NCBI RefSeq assembly: GCF_000835495.1
Contig: NW_015622541.1
Span: 8,060,001-8,124,000, forward strand
Direction of reading: 5' to 3'
Length of the DNA: 64,000 bases
Origin: Cladophialophora immunda
Taxonomy: Eukaryota; Ascomycota; Eurotiomycetes; Chaetothyriales; Herpotrichiellaceae
Below, piece by piece: positions 32,606 through 43,775 of this stretch; positions within the stretch are counted from its first letter, which is position 1; every line of letters starts with the position of its first letter. The notes under the pieces are model-generated. The model searched no databases. It saw only the letters and a list, made by a program, of their open reading frames with translations, and was not told where the DNA came from. The translations under genes and the position numbers were made by a program.

Positions 32606-33436
32606 ATGCCACAGTTGATGTCCGTACGTCTACAGCCGAAACCGTCGCGATCTCTGCAGTCACGAAAATCGAACTCCAGGATGGTTGCCCTGTCAACTTT
32701 GACCCATCTAATCAATGCTACGAGCATTTCTATCACGAGCGCGACCCAACCTTCTTCGGGAATCATCCGATCCGGAGAAAACCCCGCCGGTAAACTCCTC
32801 TCACGAAGTATCATACCGGAAGGCTGTTACGACACAGTTCACGTCGGCTGGGGTGACTATCTGGTCAATCGAACCATCAATATCTGTTACCCCTACCTGG
32901 AACCCACCTGTGAAAGAATTGCCAAAGCCACGCTTGCAAAGTGGATGGATTTTTGCGCACAATGGGACTCGCGAGGACAAAACGTGGTGAAAACCTGCCA
33001 GTGGAAAAAGAACAAACCATACACCATGTACAAGGACGCCCCCAAGCTTGACGATCGTCGGAACATGCCCTATCGAGTGCCAGGCCCTTTGAGGTGTTGC
33101 CCACCGCCGTACGAAGGGATGGATGTGGCCAAGTTCTACATGCACAATAGTCTGTGTAGGATGTGGAGGGTCAAAAACGACGGAGAGTACCGCTATTACT
33201 CCCAGAATTTCCCATTGTACGGGATCTTTGACGAAGAGTACAACTACGAAAACATGAACATCTGGTCTTACGACGATCGGACACACACTTCCGACCATAT
33301 CACCCTCCTGGATGAAGACGCGAGGGAAGATCTCAAAACGGATTACTTCCCCTTGACCTTGGAAGAACTAATGAACGAGGAGGACGAGTACAAGAAGAAG
33401 CAAAAGCAGCACCACCATCTCTCACCATTTTACTGA
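32606..33436 (+). CDS. Unrecognised Cys/Tyr-rich protein; 5' part has a competing coding-like frame
   Basis: From the ATG at 32606 the frame gives 276 aa. From about 32813 onward it looks strongly coding: GCYDTVHVGWGDYL, NICYPYLEPTCERIAKATL, WMDFCAQWDSRG, RCCPPPYEGMDVAKFYMHN and YRYYSQNFPLYGIF, then an acidic/Lys tail. It has about ten Cys and many aromatic residues. No known family is recognised. The first about 65 residues in this frame are low-complexity, whereas the next frame is open at 32602-32790 and reads ELQDGCPVNFDPSNQCYEHF followed by YHERDPTFFGN, with a matching composition and strong C/G third-position bias. No standard intron joins them, so a frameshift, a sequence error or an unusual intron is likely. 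Confidence 0.5.
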   Translation: MPQLMSVRLQPKPSRSLQSRKSNSRMVALSTLTHLINATSISITSATQPSSGIIRSGENPAGKLLSRSIIPEGCYDTVHVGWGDYLVNRTINICYPYLEPTCERIAKATLAKWMDFCAQWDSRGQNVVKTCQWKKNKPYTMYKDAPKLDDRRNMPYRVPGPLRCCPPPYEGMDVAKFYMHNSLCRMWRVKNDGEYRYYSQNFPLYGIFDEEYNYENMNIWSYDDRTHTSDHITLLDEDAREDLKTDYFPLTLEELMNEEDEYKKKQKQHHHLSPFY

Positions 33437-34760
33437 GAGGAAGCACGAAGAGGGAACCAAGCTGCCCACAATGTGGTACATTCCGTTGCTTACCCACTGG
33501 AAGCGTGGATTGAAAACGGTTGTACTTCGAGGCCCACTGACCCGGACACAAGAGTCGAGGCTATGAAGAATCAGATCGACAACAGCGACATCGAGTGGGA
33601 TATGTGTTTCCCTACAACCATGTTATCAGGCAAGGGATAAGGGAAGGTCTAAGGTACCCTACTGAGCAAAGTTTGACTGAGGAGTACCCGATCCGGACTA
33701 TCCATATCTCGATTATACTATTTCTCCACCTCCTCTGGCACTTGTGGTTTTCTAAATTGACATTGATATTTCCCTCCTCTTTCTGAACAATCATCCTGAG
33801 TCCCTTTTCGAGTGTCGCTGATGGAGCGTCCATTTGTCTCTGTGTATCATCTCTTTCTGTACTTCATGTTCAAGCAAATAAACAAAGAAAAGTAATGTAC
33901 AATTCTGACCCGATTGTGAGAGAAGCATATCGCTCAGTGTAGGAGGAAGATAAGTGGTGTTCTCGAGTGTAAATAACCTTGGTGACCTGGATCACGGAAA
34001 TTTGTGAAACTTGAACCATCCTTCATAGGAGTAACTATCTCTCCAGCTTACCTGCCGATTGCCGCCAGCGCCACGCTTATTATTCCGCCACTGTGGAGGA
34101 TTCCCCACGCCATGCTGTATGAGAATTGGCCCTCGTACTGGGCTGGGTGTGCATGATCCGACCTCACCTCAACATTCCTGTCTGTCACACTTCTTGACAT
34201 CCGTTGCCTGAGATGTGGATGTATCCAGCTTTTACCCACGCCGCTTTTGGTGATCGTCAAGCGCCAACTTGTGCTCTGCTTGTATAATTTCCTGGCTGCC
34301 GGTCGTGCGCGCCAGAAGTGAAAGGCGTTACGCTGGGTTGTTTGGAAAGGGTCTGCCGCCTGCCCGCCTTTGCGGCCTTTGTTTGACACTAGATACCTGA
34401 GCATCGACCGAGTTCGGTGGGGAGGAGTCAGAAAGTTCTGTGGTCAAATCAAACCTGGAAGCAGGAGATTATGTCGGATTCCGTCTGAAGCTGAAGTGCC
34501 CTTTGAAATCTTGTTTCAAGTGTTTGGCAGAACAAGCCTCGATAAGCAAAGAGAAGGAAGAGGTGCACCCACGCATCGAATACCTGGAACCGACTTGCCT
34601 TCATGCAGCGGAAGCCCTTTTCACCCGCCAAGACCCACTCTGTTTACCCCTGCGCCCACGTCGCTTTTTCAACTTTCAAAATGACTCGAATCCATTCCCT
34701 TTCTCTTTCCCTTTCGTGTCACTACCACACTTCCATCAAAGTTCCCATACAAACATCACC
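33437..34760. other. Gene-free region, about 1.3 kb
   Basis: No recognised gene. A Cys-bearing open stretch at 34440-34760 (KCPLKSCFKCLAE) is in frame with the pseudogene that follows but lacks an ATG; it may be part of the same relic. Confidence 0.35.
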
Positions 34761-37293
34761 ATGCCTTTGATGTGGATACCTACTTGTCCGAATGCGCGTT
34801 GTGCTAGCCATGGCAATATGTTTACAGGAATCACTCTAACAGAGTCGGCTGTATGTCCAAGGTGTCAAGGTCCGCTGCAGTGGGAACAAGTTCCCGCTCC
34901 AAGCCAGCCAATAAAATCTGCAGAATTGCAGATGGGGAATAGAAAACGCGCTCTGAGCGATGTCGGCTTCAACGGCGGCGACGATGCCGTGGCACAGTCT
35001 GAGAAGACGAACGTTGGTGCCGGCAGAGAAGACTCGGGAGCAGGTGAACGCTACCTAGGTGGCGATCGACGCGGTCGTCCTGGTGGCCGTGGACCAAATC
35101 GCGGGTTTAGAACCCGTAGACGCGGAGGTAACTCCCAGTCTTCTGCGGCGGGTGCTGCTTCTGGGATGCCACCACATGGTGGTAATTCTAGACCAGGGCC
35201 CATCAATAAGCACGGCAGCCGCCCTGCTTCAACAAATCAGTAGGAAAGCCCCCCTGGTGCGAGCAGTGCTCCCACTAGAAATCCTGGCGCTGGCAACCCT
35301 CGTGATCCAATCACAAACCGCCCCAAGGGTGGAAATGGTGTCTTCGGAAGAGAGCTGAAGCATCAACTGGAGCACGAAGAGATTCTCAACGAGAAGCGTC
35401 AGCGGTTTGAGGAAGGGGACGAACTCAAGAAATCAGAGTACGATATCAACTTTGAACACTTGTTCCCAGGCTTGGTGAGTGCTGGCAACAGTTCAAAGAG
35501 AGGCAACGAGGGCCAATCTGGTGCAAATGTCGCAGATGATGTACAAAATCCCTTTGACATCCTCGATGCGTTGTTTGACACTGGGTTGGAACAACGGGTG
35601 ATAGTCAGGAAGACGTGTAAATGAATGACAATGCTGACATACTTGCCGATGAGGACGAGAGTGCCGACTTGATGAAGTTGGTTCTCTGCAAAGCCCTCAT
35701 AGAACCGGCGGGCGCTTCTACGGAAGACGCGAAGGCCACCTAGACAAAGTATGGATTCTCCAGGAGGCGTTCAGCCAATACACTGCGATCGGGAACGATA
35801 ATTTCCTGGACCAATTGGCTTCTCACCGCACTGAAGCTGAGACTTGCCTTGGGGAAGACTCACCCTTTGGGTGCAGGGACTAGCAAAAACTCCGTGGGCT
35901 GAAGCAAAATACTCTCCTTCTGATATGAGAGTCACTTCGGCAACCCGGCTTTGCTCCGACTGACTCTCTACCTCAGAGGCGAAAAGCCGCTACCGCAGAG
36001 ACGGTGAACTTCAAACAGCAGATAGAATCTCTCATGGTCCGACCGAGTCTGGAAGACATTCCATCATTGCAAGAATCTGTTACAGCTGCAGCGAATATGT
36101 GGACACCGATCCAGCAGAGCTGAGCAATCTGAAAGATGAGCACACACCACTTCTGCTGGCCGTTTTGGATTTCTCCAGCGGTCTAGATCAGGAATTGGTG
36201 TCTTTCGAAGAAATCCATCAAGACGTCCGTGTAATGCTTGAGGCTATGGATGATATTGTCGCCAACGCACCCTCCAAGGAATCTCTGGACAGCGGGTTGG
36301 GTTTTGGCAAACAAAAGATCCAAGCGCGTGTTGATGTTTTAGCGCAACATGTATGTGGCTTGATGACCGCGTTCAAGCGGATATATGTCAAGGTGCGGGT
36401 CATCCCTGCCTTGACCAGTTACATGCAGAAAAAGGTTCTCTTGCAGACATGGGAGGCTGCCCATCTCATGCTTATGGAGATTCTTGTCCTTAAGAGCGAC
36501 CAGCAGGGAGCTCCCAATAGCACAAGATCTGATGTGGAGGACTTCCCATAGGCGAACGTACTTGGAAATACGTTCGACTACCAAGGGCGAGTGACGACTC
36601 GACTTTCTTCGCCCTGATCAACGGGGCTGAGACTGCTTCTCTCACAACGACGACTCCTTGAAAGAGGTGTCAGAGTCGCCATGACCTGACGGGGCTGGCG
36701 GCAAAATGCTCGAAATGACCTCATTCAAAGAGGCCATTTCGACAACGGTTGGCGATGGAACCTTACCTCTACGTGGTGCCAGCTATCAACTATGTTGCCC
36801 AAACAACATAGGCTAAATAGGATCCTTTTCGAAGAGGCGTCTTCACTTGTCATGCTTCCAGACCTTGAAATCCTGATCAAGGAACGAAATGTGTCGTCAT
36901 TCTGATTATGCACAAGACATCAACATCAAAGCCGATCAACATCAACCATCAGAAGTCCTCCGAAAGCGCAACCGTCTCATCTTCCAGGTCTCAAACAACT
37001 ACCTGGGCGAGCTGTATTATTATGCGAGAAGAGTTATTACATGTCTCACGTGGCAGCGATCCTACCAAGATATGTCTTCAACGGTGAGTTCTTCTCGTGA
37101 AACAGATACGAAGACTTGTGGGGGTGAGATCCTCCTTGAAAATGATTCAGCGGAAGTTTGCATACCACCCTGGCCTCGCTTGGCTTTCCTCGAATTAATC
37201 CTGGCTCAATTGATATGGAAAACAGAATATGGAATCCTACATGAAACAGAAATCAAGGTTCCGTTATATATGGCGCCTCTCGGGCGGAGCTGA
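34761..37293 (+). pseudogene. Decayed gene for a zinc-ribbon and RGG-rich protein, several stops and frameshifts
   Basis: Starts at an ATG at 34761 with a Cys4 zinc-ribbon-like head (WIPTCPNARCASHGN, VCPRCQG) and an Arg/Gly-rich stretch (RRGRPGGRGPNRGFRTRRRG). A TAG at 35241-35243 interrupts the frame, yet the same frame continues as coding-like sequence for about 115 codons (GVFGRELKHQLEHEEILNEK, INFEHLFPGL). Further pieces then appear in other frames: ADILADEDESADLMKL near 35640, HLDKVWILQEAFSQYTAIG near 35740, and EEIHQDVRVMLEAMDDIVA near 36210, which ends at 36551. A last stretch at 36889-37293 (FQVSNNYLGELYYYARRVI) may be the 3' part. No single splice pattern restores it. Original family not recognised. 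Confidence 0.65.
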
Positions 37294-37332
37294 GATTCCA
37301 GGGTACTGCAGTAATTGGTGGTGGACAGCGTA

Positions 37333-38257
37333 CTATTTACCGAAATTTTGAGTGATCAGACTATACACGTCATTGCTAACAGCAGCCAGCTTCCCAACCG
37401 TGTGACCTCTGCCTGATGGACCTGGGTCATTCAAGCCCTGTACTGATCGTACAAGATCCACACCGACTTCGAGCACGGTGCCTCCAACATTCTCTTCCTT
37501 CGTGATAAGATCGACCATTGTCTGCGCGACTCTTTCAGCAGGCACCCACGCGTCGGTCTCCTCGTCTATCCAAGCCAGCTTATCTAACGTCCATAGGGGG
37601 GTCTTGACACAGCCAGGGGCCACAGCATTGACTCGGATGTTCAATTGTGGCTCCAAGTCAGCCAGGGACCGAGTGAAACCAGACATGGCATGTTTGCTTG
37701 CCGCGTACATTGGGGTCGGCATTAGTGCAAGCTGTGCCGCTATCGACGACACTATGACCACCACTCCATGGCCAAGCTTTTGGCGGAGGAAATAGTCAAT
37801 GGCGAGTTGAGTGGCTCGTATGGGATGTGTGACGTTGATCTCCAGTGTCTGATACGAGGACGAAGCAATTGTGTCCTTTCCGGTGTTGAAATGCCAAAAG
37901 TTAGACCAGGGCTGGGTACAGTTAGCACAGGCCAGGGACCGAGTTTGACTCGATGATACGCACAGGCTCAAATACACCAGCTCCCGGGACGACAATATCA
38001 AGTCTGCCAAACTCCTTTATGGCGAAGTCAAAACTGTTCTGCAATTGATCCCATTTCGTAACATCGGTTTTGATGAACTTGGCCTGCACTGGACTAGAGC
38101 TGGACTGTTTGATCACATCCTCAGCTTCTGGCCGCAATGCTAGGTCGACGACAACAACATTGCTGCCCCCTCCGAGCAGTTTCTTCACGAGTTCCAGGCA
38201 GATGCCCGATCCTCCCCCTGTAACGAGTGCTGTTTTTCCCTGCAGGTCTAAAGCCAT
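37333..38257 (-). CDS. Short-chain dehydrogenase/reductase (15-PGDH-like classical SDR)
   Basis: Exons 38257-37964 and 37911-37333 give 290 aa. Motifs: cofactor loop KTALVTGGGSGICLELVKKL (the usual last Gly is Cys, as I recall for other fungal members), acidic VVVVDLA at the end of beta-2 suggesting NAD, DVTKWDQL, VPGAGVFEP, LEINVTHPIRATQLAI, catalytic Ser in VIVSSIAAQLAL, YxxxK in MYAASKHAMSGFTRSL, and RVNAVAPGCVKTPLW. The ATG at 38257 is chosen over one at 38326 because the sequence between looks like a 5'UTR intron: GTGAGT donor and CAG just before the ATG. Substrate unknown. Confidence 0.9.
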
Positions 38258-40255
38258 TCTGTCAGCCTGGTTGGTAACCGCGAGTCGGAAGATTTTTCTG
38301 GAAGACTCACGAGCCAGGCATTGCATTTATGAGTCGACGGATGAAGCGGAACCCCTCCCACGGCTGGTGCGAATAGACTTCCTTACCCATACGAATATCC
38401 AGCAACGGCCTGAAAATTCACGGCTCCCAGCAGCTCAAGACTAGCTCGGGAAACATCAATCTCGTTGATTGGAGCCTATCTCAGCATAATCACTTTGTTC
38501 CACGCCACAATCTAGCCAATCCCTCCAGCACCGAGGCAAAGTGACCCGAGCTGTCCGCTCGCCACAGGTGTCAAATGCATAAGTCTAGACGATTTTAGAA
38601 AGAGAGTTTAGTGTAGCTAAAAGATGGGCAGGCCGGCAGAACGGAACGTCGAATGAGTGCGGGGTTAATCCAATTATAATTGAGGATACCGGCGCGAAAT
38701 GTTTTAGTTTAAGCGTGCAGCAAATCTAGGCAGGCAGTTTTTATCCCCGCCTCACCCCGCCAACACTGTCGAAAGGATCAAAGCACCCTCTGAGATATTT
38801 TGCTATAGTGCGGAAGAGGGGAGCTCATTTCCGAGGTTGCAAGGTCTTTTATCTCGTGTACAGGCTAAGAATGGTCCGGTTTATGTGATAGAAAGCTCAA
38901 TGCTCATGTGATTTGGCAGCAATGTACGAACTCCTTTCAACGGAGTGAGCCACCGCCAGCCCCGGTGCCCAGGTTAGTGCAGTGGTGTATCTTTTTATAG
39001 ACTGTCTGATGACCTGCCCAATTTGGAACCAGCTCCTCGTTGTCTAAGTGCCTCAGGAAGGGCTTCGAGATGTACATCGGTAGTTGGATGCAATAAAAGA
39101 TCGACGCTGTCGCTTTGATGGGTGAGAACAAGTCTGAAGACCTCTCTCTGCTTTCTAATTCTGGACAAAGCAATTGATGATAGAATCCTTAGCTTTCTTG
39201 TCTGACATTCTGGGGTTCCCTCGGGATCGTTTGCCCTGCAAAGTATTATCTCGTTGAGGTTTTCTCGTTGCCTTCATACGGTATTTTGAGGGGTCCAGCC
39301 TTACCGGAAGCGGATGGCCGAACTACCACCTTACAGAGCCTTCGCGTAACAGATCCGATTAGGGTGCGGTGGAGGTTATAACATGGTGAGATAACGTTTA
39401 CAATGAGTCCAGGTCTGTAACAGGGCAAGGGATGCGTATAGTTTGAGTGAGGTGTCCGGATGAGTGGTGCAGCGGAGTGGCCGCAACACACACTCAATCA
39501 CTGAGCTGCTTGATGGAAGACAGAGAGAAGATATTGATAAGGCTCGAGGGATTAAGGAACAATGAATGCGGCTCTTTCCGTATTGTCTGTTGAGCGGTTG
39601 AAACCGCAATCATCGTAGATCTGACCAATGTTTTAATCCATCTTTGCACTCTCTTGCTGAGGCGCAGCAGGCAAAGGGCCTGCGCAAGCTCTGACTCCAA
39701 TATGTCAGCTCACCGATTGGTGGCATGGCAGCATTCATTGTTAACAGCCCTGTGGAGGCTCGGGCTTTACATATATTGCTCTACGCGTCGGTGAGCTAGG
39801 AATCCCGTGGTGTGAATCCATCCATTTCGGCTTAAGTCATTATCAAAATTGCGGAGATTCAGGGGGCGAAAGGCTGGACCCACCACGTCAAGTCATCCAA
39901 TAACCCCGATACCTCTAATCACCAATGTAAAGCCCGACGCGGACTGAAATATTCTTTGCTCTCAGACATCCCCGATGGTGTGGATTAGAAGCGGGATTCT
40001 CTTTGTAGTCCACGTACCGGTGATTATTTCTCCCAGCATGATCCATCTTGGCGATCACGCGAGTAGCAAGTGCTGAGAGGCCTTTAGGCCTCGATAATAA
40101 CTCGTCGATAATTCGTCTCATATAGCTGAAAGGAGAAAGATATCATAAGCTGTAGAAGTCACACCCTCGACGCTCATCCAGTCGAGTATCTCACAATCAT
40201 ATCTTCAGCTTTTAGACCATCTCTTGCATATTCATTCTGTAGGCCAAATCTCACG
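38258..40255. other. 2 kb gene-free, partly AT-rich stretch
   Basis: No gene, RNA or repeat recognised. Open frames are short on both strands with no motif. It separates the decayed region from the sulfur-related genes. Confidence 0.4.
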
Positions 40256-40625
40256 ATGAATACAGTACGTACCCTGGATCACCTGCTGGGCAAGTCGACC
40301 TCCTGACATATCGCAGATAGGATCAGTGGGGTATGTTACATAGTCCGCTCAGCGAGCTGCAACATTTATTACTCCTACTAGTCCCACTGACGTGCTTTCC
40401 AGATATGGATGGCTCGCATTGATAGTTGCGGGGACCGGAGCGTTCTATTTTGCCAAACGATCGATCGACGCAGATCGATCCTCAAAGTTCGAATCTCTGA
40501 GGGAGAAAAACAACAGATTCGTCTATTCACGAGAGTACAAAGCACCGAGAAGGGGACATCAAATATCAAAGCCAAAAGCAGAAGCAAAATCCACCGAGGA
40601 GCTGGAACAGAACGATTGTCCCTAG
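40256..40625 (+). CDS. Small single-TM protein (YFAK-x-SI-x-ADR family), two micro-exons
   Basis: Three exons, 40256-40264 (9 nt), 40317-40330 (14 nt) and 40403-40625, give 81 aa. The spliced start MNTIGSVGYGWLALIVAGTG leads into a TM helix and the basic signature FYFAKRSIDADR, followed by a charged tail. I recall this pattern as a small fungal family of unknown function (I believe Pfam DUF4748), probably mitochondrial. Without the micro-exons no ATG precedes the conserved part. Donors GTACGT and GTATGT and both CAG acceptors are good. Confidence 0.75.
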
Positions 40626-41060
40626 CACCTCTGGTTGAAAGTGCCTCGCCACCCAAGTACATTTGATAGAATGTAGTTGCGGATAAGTAAGCAGTCTAAA
40701 CAGTTTATTTCCATTCTCCCAAGACAGACCGCAGGAAGAAGTAGTATGAATCTCCGCATCTGACAAATGCAGCTGTTGGAAGTGTTTGCAATCTTCCATT
40801 ACTAGGGAGTGGCTGAGGAAATGGTGAAAATGATGAGGAGTCTTCGGATTGTGGAAATCCCGCAGCGAAGTGAGGAGCCACCAATGGTAGATAAGTGGAG
40901 TGATAGGAATGGCAACAGTAGCTGTCTCCACTGGTCACCGACGAGTGGGTTGCGATGCGATGTTGGCCGCTCTATAAATCGCCTCTCACTCCCATTAGCC
41001 TTTGATTGGCAAATTTACCTTGTTAACATTCAAACAGAATTTCACGCTCGCTCTCTCAAA
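40626..41060 (+). promoter_or_regulatory. Upstream region of the YeeE gene with TATA box (40973-40978)
   Basis: TATAAA at 40973-40978 lies 83-88 bp upstream of the ATG. No other gene is seen in this 435-bp stretch. Confidence 0.4.
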
Positions 41061-42131
41061 ATGCTCTCAGATATCCTAAAGTCTACTGGAGCGGGCGCAG
41101 TCTTTGGGGTCGCTCTGACAATGTCCCGAGTTTACCACCCTTTGGTCATCATCAATCAGATGCGCCTCACTGATTTCCACATGCTTGAGGTATTTCTAAC
41201 AGCGTGTGCAGCAAGTGCGTAAGTTTATTGTTGCCCATTTGACCAATGTAAGTAAGTAGCTGACACTTCCAGGATTGTCATGCTGTACTTTGAAAAACGC
41301 GGCATTGCAAAACGATGCGTTCGATCCAATTCCTCTCTCAACTGGTTCTCCCCCTACGATGCCAACATTATCGGAGGTGCACTACTCGGAACTGGTATGA
41401 GTCTCAGTGGGGCTTGTCCAGGGACAGCCATTGTCCAGCTAGCGCAAGGATTTCCATCTAGCGGACCGACAGCACTTGGCCTTCTTTTAGGAGCTTCGCT
41501 TTTCCTCAAATATGGAAAGCTTTTGAAGGTTAAAGAGGACCCTACATGCAAAGCCCTTCAGCCTGGTGCCCAAACGATTGCATCACAGTTGCACATTCCC
41601 CCCGCAAGTGTCTATATAACATTCGAAGGCCTGTGCTTTGCTACCATTATCCTGTCGAGCCTGATATTGCCCGGAAGGTCATTCAGCACACTGCCAACTG
41701 TGGTTGGCGGTCTTCTTCTAGCAGCCGCTCAAGCATTCTCAATCTATTGTACTGGCAATCCAGTGGGTGTCTCGGCTTCATATGAACACGTGGGGCGATA
41801 CTTGCTACATGGGCTCGGTATCAAGGAGGTGCCTGAACCTGCAACCTTCCCCAGAGCAATCACTTTCGCCCTGGGAATATTCTTGGGCAGCCTCGTATAC
41901 ACCGGAATGTTGCAACCAGAGACAAAGATCAGCGCACCTGTGGTACCTGCCACTGAAGCACTGTTGGGAGGTGTTTTCATGGGGTTTGGCGCAAGACTAG
42001 CTGGTGGTTGTACGTCGGGACATGGCCTTAGCGGTCTTGCGGCATTGTCATTCTCAAGTTTGATCACAGTTGCAGCGATTTTTGGGGCGGGCATCTCGAC
42101 ACAGCTGTGTCTCTCACATTTGCACGTGTAA
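41061..42131 (+). CDS. YeeE/YedE-family sulfur (thiosulfate-type) transporter, fused two-half form
   Basis: Exons 41061-41218 and 41273-42131 give 338 aa. A polytopic membrane protein with about nine hydrophobic segments. Both halves carry the family's cysteine motif: SLSGACPGTAIVQLAQG (Cys101) and ARLAGGCTSGHGLSG (Cys299). In bacterial YeeE such cysteines line the path and pass thiosulfate by brief S-H-S contacts; PmpA/PmpB are the split form. Here both halves are in one chain. The family is mainly bacterial but also known in some fungi. The nearby CoA-disulfide/persulfide reductase with rhodanese domain suggests use of thiosulfate or sulfane sulfur; that link is inference. Confidence 0.9.
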
Positions 42132-42466
42132 AATATTAGATCTCATAAGAGGCAGTCAGGGATTTCCATACCACTGAGAGTGTATAAAGCCGGGTGCAGC
42201 CACGCGGGCACAAAGTGCATCAACCTGGATATCACCAGGGATTCGTCCAAGAATGGCTCTTGTTTCAGGAAAGGGCCGTTAGAGGCCCCAGGGGGTGACG
42301 GTAACCAATTCTCATGGAACTACTGTGATAACATGTCCCGAGAAACTGTTGAAATTGAGCTCCACGATTATTCTTCCTTCACACTTTTCTGCAGAGCGAG
42401 GTTGGGCTCCATTGAAATGTTCACAAGTCAAATCCTTCACTGGTCGTACGCAAAACCAACGGCAGA
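42132..42466. other. Convergent spacer between the YeeE and VOC-fold genes
   Basis: 335 bp between two stops. No gene recognised. Confidence 0.4.
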
Positions 42467-42943
42467 TCACTCCTTTCCCTCATAGCACTGGACCGGCATA
42501 TACACGACCTCCACAATGTGTCCATCTGGATCTTCAAAGTTGCGGCCATACATTCCTGAATCCTTCTCAGCCTTTTCTTGCGCTTCGTTTTTTTTGCAGA
42601 TATCCACCTTCGCTCCGCTTTCCGCTGCCTTCTCCACCATCTCGTCTACTGCTTCTCTGCTCTCCCGGCTAACGCAAAAGAGCATCTGCGTTGTTTTCTT
42701 TGCATCGGCCAATGTCCTGTTTGGGGGAAGGAATGTATTGAAGAAATCATGGCAGAGCAACATGATTTTAATCGGAGATTCATGCGGAGTCGCAAAGTGA
42801 GTCGGAATGGGGAGGGAGACCATGGCGGACGTAGAGCTGGAAAAGGTGTGATTTTGAACAAAGCCCAGCGACGTGTAAAACGCAATTGATTGGGAAAGGT
42901 CGCTGATCGGAAGGTTGAGGAAAGTGGTCTGCACGTACGGCAT
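42467..42943 (-). CDS. Glyoxalase/bleomycin-resistance (VOC) fold protein
   Basis: Single exon, 158 aa from the ATG at 42943. The open frame continues upstream but without an ATG. Motifs: TTFLNLPISDLSQSIAFYTS then LGFVQNHTF, the first beta-alpha-beta module, and YGRNFEDPDGHIVEVVYMPV at the end, the second module with the metal Glu. Fungal members of this type are small uncharacterised dioxygenase/lactoylglutathione-lyase-like proteins. It is not the ETHE1 type of persulfide dioxygenase, which has a beta-lactamase fold. It lies between the two sulfur genes and is divergent from the reductase gene. Confidence 0.85.
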   Translation of the reverse strand: MPYVQTTFLNLPISDLSQSIAFYTSLGFVQNHTFSSSTSAMVSLPIPTHFATPHESPIKIMLLCHDFFNTFLPPNRTLADAKKTTQMLFCVSRESREAVDEMVEKAAESGAKVDICKKNEAQEKAEKDSGMYGRNFEDPDGHIVEVVYMPVQCYEGKE

Positions 42944-43775
42944 GGTGGAGAACAGGTTGCGATAATGGTATGGGCTACACCGAGATAATTGGTCCAGGCG
43001 GCGGGCGAAGTCTGTCGTTGCTGGGTTGTCGAGACTGATTGCTTCCAGGGCGAGGATGTGCCCTTCCTTATAGTCGCTGACTCGACCCGGGGTCGGCGCA
43101 ACCTCATACCGCCGTATTCGCTTTACCGTTGGTCCCTTGCCGACTATATCCAACTCTGCCTGAGGAAGCCTGCGCGTTCGTGACACGTGGGCACCTGACC
43201 GTCTCAAGGAGGTGCTGATGCCTGCTGCCGAGGCCCTTAATAGTTTTTGGCTAATCAGATTGAGGGATTGGATCTGTAGCGCAAGGCAGAAATGCGCCCC
43301 ATTGCGGGGGGTGAAAAGGAGGTTGGAATCGGGGATTTCGGGGATGCTCTCCAGACATTAGACCATCCTCGTCAATCTGATGATTATTGTACTTGTTCTT
43401 GGTAGAGATTCGGCTTTCTATTGTATCCACTACTGCACCCCATAGCGTCGAAAGCTCGGTAACCCGGGTAGGTATTCATCTGTTTGCGGGATACCTTCAT
43501 GTGGTGATATGGTGTGATCTGAAGACAAATCCATCACTCCTAGCTCGGCCTTGTCACATAGAACTACGAAGTCCCCGAGTGAATCAGGTGATGAAAGGAT
43601 GTCTTGATCACCTCGTACTATAGTCATAACACTATTTACAAGAAGTGTGGTGTTGTAAACATGCTCGTCAACGTCTTATTAGTTAGCGATCACCTCCATG
43701 CCTCCAGTTGTGCCTTTTGCACGCTAAATCTACGATTTCTACTGTTAAAATCAACAAAAGATCCTTGATGTCACG
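42944..43775. promoter_or_regulatory. Divergent promoter region between VOC gene and CoA-disulfide reductase gene
   Basis: 832 bp. CACGTG at 43184-43189. No gene recognised; open frames here are short and without motif. Long enough to carry regulated promoters for both genes. Confidence 0.35.

Noticed and set aside
34048..34404. 118-codon minus-strand open frame
   Set aside because: No motif; composition resembles random reading of a promoter region.
38258..38326. 23-residue N-terminal extension of the SDR from the ATG at 38326
   Set aside because: Contains GTGAGT and a CAG just before the inner ATG, so it reads as a 5'UTR intron; the SDR fold begins right after the inner ATG.
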